Origin: Verrucomicrobiota bacterium
GTDB taxonomy: Bacteria; Verrucomicrobiota; Verrucomicrobiia; Limisphaerales; JADJPG01
Length of the DNA stretch: 64,000 nt
Reading direction: 5' to 3'
Assembly (NCBI GenBank): GCA_016713365.1
Contig: JADJPG010000104.1
Location: 9,203-73,202 of the forward strand
The first letter of the stretch is position 1. Each line of letters begins with the position of its first letter. Shown here one piece after another: positions 61,221 to 64,000 of the stretch. Under the pieces are notes generated by a model. It was not told the origin of the DNA. It was given only the letters and a program-made list of their open reading frames with translations, and searched no databases. The translations under genes and the position numbers were made by a program.

Positions 61221-62994
61221 TCATTGATTCAGCGCCGCCACCTTGGATACGCGCACGAGCCGGAACGTCCCCGAGATTTGAACGGAACGACGATGCAGAC
61301 CGCTGATGGTTTCGCGGTATTGACCGCCCACCTCGGTTTCACCCCAGCCGGGCGGATTCATCGACAACGGATCGGTGGACGAGAATTGCAGCGAAAGGTT
61401 CCGTGAGACGGTAAACGATTCCCTCCCCTCGGCGACGACTTGCTCGAAGCGTTCATCGCGATTGTCGTGATCCGGGTGGAACCCATGCTTGAACGGGTTC
61501 CGGGCGTGATTGTAGTCCATCACCGCCGCGCCACTGAGCGATCCAGTCCCGAAGGCACTGCCCGTCAGTGCCAGCGGTTGAGTGAATCCGAAGGCGGGGG
61601 AACTGATGCGGCGACCGGAGATCTCGCCAGCGCCTGTGAACGCTCGCACCAGGATTGTTCCTTCACCAAAACCACCCGCGCCGGCTCGTCCTGAACCCTG
61701 CCTCCGGGTCCGTCTGGATCGGGCAGGTGCGTCGCCAGCTTTCGCACGAGATAGACTTGTTGCAGCAATCGGGACGCACCCGCGGCGTCCACATGCACAA
61801 TCAGGCGGAACGAAAACTCGCCGCCGGCCGGACGCGGCTGATCCGGTGTGGACGGATGCGCTGGCTGCGAAACATTCTTGATGATCGCCTCGCCCACCCA
61901 GAGCCCGGCCAGCGCCACCGGTGCCTGCGCGGCACGAACTCCACTTCCAGCCGCCGTGATCGTCGCATTCCCCTCGGCCCCGAGTGGAACGAGCCACCGT
62001 GAACCGAGATCATCCGTCACCTCCAGCAGCCCTTGAAACCGGCTGCCCGCCAGAGGAGCAACCCCGATCGGCCGACGCATTCCGAGACGCACCAGTTGTT
62101 CGCCATTCGCCGGAATCGCCGTGAAACTCAGCGTGGCCGGAAACGGTTCCCAGCCAATTTGAATCGTGGAGTAGGACGCCTTCCAGTATTCGAGCGGGAC
62201 CGCGCCAGCGAGCGCCGGTTCGCCCGGCGGCGGATTGGCGGAAGGCAGCACGCGCAGGAAATAGTTTCGCGCAGCGCCGCTGGTGTTCCGAAGTTTGAGG
62301 GACGTTTCGTTGAAGCCATTTCGAAACTCAATTCCCACGCGCGATCCGGAATCCACTTCGAACGTCGACGTGGCGCGTTAGCGCAAAGTGCCGCGCACCA
62401 GTACGCGCGCCCAGACTCCGGTCGCGTGGTGGCCAAACTGCAAACCAACTGCCATGAGCAGGTTCCAAAGTGTAAACCGGTTTGTCCCACCAGTCCAGAT
62501 TCACCGGGCGAAGAGCGTCTGAAACATCGGCGCGTTCGTTACACCGGAAGCCCACGGGGATTCGCACCACGGTCTCCAAGTCAGCGGGCGCAGCGACGGA
62601 CGCCCCGTGATCGTCAGCTGATCAGCGCCGGGCCGTCCGCACACTTGGTAGAGATATCCGCGCGCAGCCCGAAGGAGAAAAAGATTGCGAACGCCGCCCT
62701 GCGGACTCGCCGGAGGAAACCACGTAAGCCAGTTCGGCAATCCGGGAATCAGCGTGCTCGGATCCTGCACGAACTGCGGCGAATCCACCGTGGGATTGAA
62801 ATCCCACACGCTCTCGACCGGCAACCCGGCGAACAGCGAGTCGCAGTCAGCGGGCTCCGGCAGCACGTTCAAGAAGACGGCATTCCAGCCGGCACGCAGC
62901 GCGTGATGGTTTGTTGCGTCCATTGAAGCATGAATGGTGAGCGGGCCACAGAATCGCGAAGATCGCAGCCACGAGGAGACGAGGAAATTTTCAT
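61221..62994 (-). pseudogene. 'GWN' secreted protein B, paralogue of the 38.5-40.3 kb gene, broken by several one-base frameshifts
   Basis: Pieces of one protein lie in order but in changing frames. Near 62,990-62,890: start ATG at 62994, signal region disturbed, RAGWNAVFLNVLPEP, LPVESVWDF. Near 62,620-62,510: LTITGRPSLRPLTW, NAPMFQTLFA. Near 62,500-62,450: KPVYTLEPAHGSW. Near 62,450-62,400: QLVCSLATTRPESGRAYWC. At 62,375-61,630: EVDSGSRVGIEFRNGF ... FRLIVHVDAAGASRLLQQVY. At 61,650-61,221: FTGAGEISGRR, FKHGFHPDHDNRDE, YRETISGLHRR, GTFRLVRVSKVAALNQ. Each step matches the GWN protein A in order and ending. At least five single-base deletions are needed to join them, all of one sign, so sequencing error is more likely than decay. 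The stop overlaps the giant B start. Confidence 0.6.
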
Positions 62995-63015
62995 AGGCGT
63001 TCAGCGAAGGCCGCA

Positions 63016-63882
63016 TCAATCCCCGACCTCGAGCAGAAGTAAAGAACTGCGCACCCTCCGCGACATTTAGATCCACGAACTCATTGATGGGCGTATGGCG
63101 GCGTTGCCGGTCTGGATGACAAGATACGCAGCGAGGTTGGTTGAAAGCGTCGCCGCCCGGCGCAGCCGATACTGGCGATTTGCTTCAACGGACCATCGCA
63201 ACTGGACCCGCCGAGGATCGGAATGATCTCCACGAGAACTCGAATCTCGACGCCCAAATCATTTGGGTTTCGTGCCCCGCGTCCTCGCTGGGTTAATCAA
63301 CCATCGCCATCGGGGATCCAACAGCGGTGGCGCCGGAAACCCGCAGAAATACTGCTGCTCCAGGCATCGCCCAAGCCATCGCCATCGGTGTCCGCGGGAG
63401 AGCACTCGAGCGACAAATCGATTCGCTCGGCCGCCCCGGCCGACCGGTGTGAAGTGCAAATTGATCCGGGAAACCCTGATCAGGCTCGGCGGCTGTCCAT
63501 CCAGCGAGACGGTCGCTCTGCGATACGACGTTGCAGGCGCGGTGAGAAAGACTGTGTTTGAACTTCCAGTGACACCTGCCTCCGGCGTCTCGCAAGCCAC
63601 TCGGAGGGCGTAGCTGAACTGGTCGTTGATGTTCGGCGTCAGGGAAGCATCCCATGACTGGTCGGGGCGTTTCACCAAATCACGCGTTCGATTCGCCAAT
63701 TGAGCGTGCCCGTCGTCACGCGCACCGCCACGCCGCCCGAGTCCGTCAACTTGCTTGCCGTACACGCCGGGTCCCGGCTCCGGGATGCCCGCTATCACCG
63801 GAAGCAACGTTCCGTCACCCGCCAGAATCGCCCCGGCCAGCGCGGTCATCAGCGCCCGCCGCGTCTTCAGTCTTGAGTTCAT
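63016..63882 (-). pseudogene. Small exported DTDGDGL-type protein B, first clear gene of operon B, frameshifted
   Basis: Start ATG at 63882 just behind an AGGAGG; signal-like RRALMTALAGAILAGDGTLLPV, then IPEPGPGVYGK. Frames then alternate: LTDSGGVAVRVTTGTLNWRIE, then FSYALRVACETPEAGVTGSSNTVFLTAP, then PADTDGDGLGDAW, then EQQYF. It closes with RWSVEANRQYRLRRAAT ... INEFVDLNVAEGAQFF and a likely stop at 63016. This is the DTDGDGLxDAWEQQYF calcium-loop layout of PVC exported proteins and parallels the small protein at 26.6-27.5 kb. About five frame changes are needed. Gap to the GWN gene is 21 bases. Confidence 0.5.
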
Positions 63883-63916
63883 TTCCTCCTGAGTTCGCGA
63901 GGACACGAAGAATCTT

Positions 63917-64000
63917 TCACGGAAAGTAGAGCACCTTCCGCGACCGCCTCCCGCCACCGGACAGCCTCAGCGCCGCGCAGAACTTCCCATCGCCTCGGGC
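63917..64000 (-). CDS. Possible C-terminus of an upstream gene, cut by the window edge
   Basis: The minus strand from the edge reads 27 codons ending GGGRRSRKVLYFP and a TGA at 63917-63919, followed 34 bases later by the AGGAGG and ATG of the small protein B gene. The short spacing is consistent with an upstream operon member. It is too short to identify and could be chance in this error-prone stretch. Confidence 0.3.
   Translation of the reverse strand, partial: ARGDGKFCAALRLSGGGRRSRKVLYFP

Noticed and set aside
1..64000. tRNA, rRNA, riboswitch, insertion sequence or prophage genes
   Set aside because: Looked for cloverleaf-like GGTTCGA arms, transposase or integrase motifs and terminal inverted repeats around the gaps; none seen, although a covariance-model search was not possible.

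Overview
The window (64 kb, GC-rich, almost fully coding) reads as a chromosomal segment of a Verrucomicrobia-like bacterium (PVC group). Evidence: very large Sec-exported proteins built from Ig, LamG, lamin-tail, PA14, P-domain, Kelch and HAF-type modules, many ending in a short 'FFRL/FYR' tail; an H-X9-DG type prepilin; three pairs of ECF sigma factor plus Ser/Thr kinase; and DTDGDGL-type calcium-loop proteins. No rRNA, tRNA, CRISPR array, insertion sequence or phage module was recognised.

Layout. 0-3.9 kb (+): the 3' end of a large membrane-anchored protein (frameshifted) and a TlpA-type thioredoxin. 4.0-14.1 kb (-): a phytase-like esterase, an SBBP/Ig/P-domain protein, then an operon of ECF sigma factor, Ser/Thr kinase fused to a PhnD-like binding domain, lamin-tail protein and prepilin. 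Three upstream regions here share GGAAC-N19-TGTAG, so the sigma factor may control itself and two neighbouring transcription units. 14.5-18.3 kb (-): a second sigma/kinase pair (kinase-WD40). 18.4-25.9 kb (+): a divergent cluster of exported proteins, two of them YadA-head/S74-chaperone paralogues, plus a short Verrucomicrobial repeat protein and a 14-repeat Kelch-like protein. 26.0-41.3 kb (-): an HPF/RaiA protein, then operon A: PpiC lipoprotein, 'GWN' secreted protein, a giant protein of about 3,660 codons, and a small DSDNDGL protein. 41.5-46.7 kb (-): a third sigma/kinase-WD40 pair and a CBM9-like protein. 46.8-63.9 kb (-): operon B: a small DTDGDGL protein, a GWN protein, a giant protein (about 2,470 codons), and a 2,313-residue SpvB/TcdB-middle/RHS protein.

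Main point. Operon B looks like a diverged, Sec-exported Tc (ABC) toxin-like locus. The last gene has the architecture of a fused TcB-TcC cocoon. The giant gene beside it, and its paralogue in operon A, have a C-terminal half whose motif order resembles TcA: an LSI-G-PP segment, long helical/coiled-coil tracts, a Y-x-LA helix, and a terminal SDI-x-[IL] strand. Their N-terminal modules are unrelated (lectin-like/LamG/HAF versus PA14/propeller), as expected if receptor-binding parts are swapped. The TcB-TcC part is seen directly; the TcA part is inference from motif order recalled from the family and needs profile or structure comparison.

Quality caution. At least nine genes or gene pieces need one-base frame corrections, mostly missing G or T in short runs. 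They are densest at 61.2-63.9 kb, which suggests sequencing or assembly indels rather than true decay.
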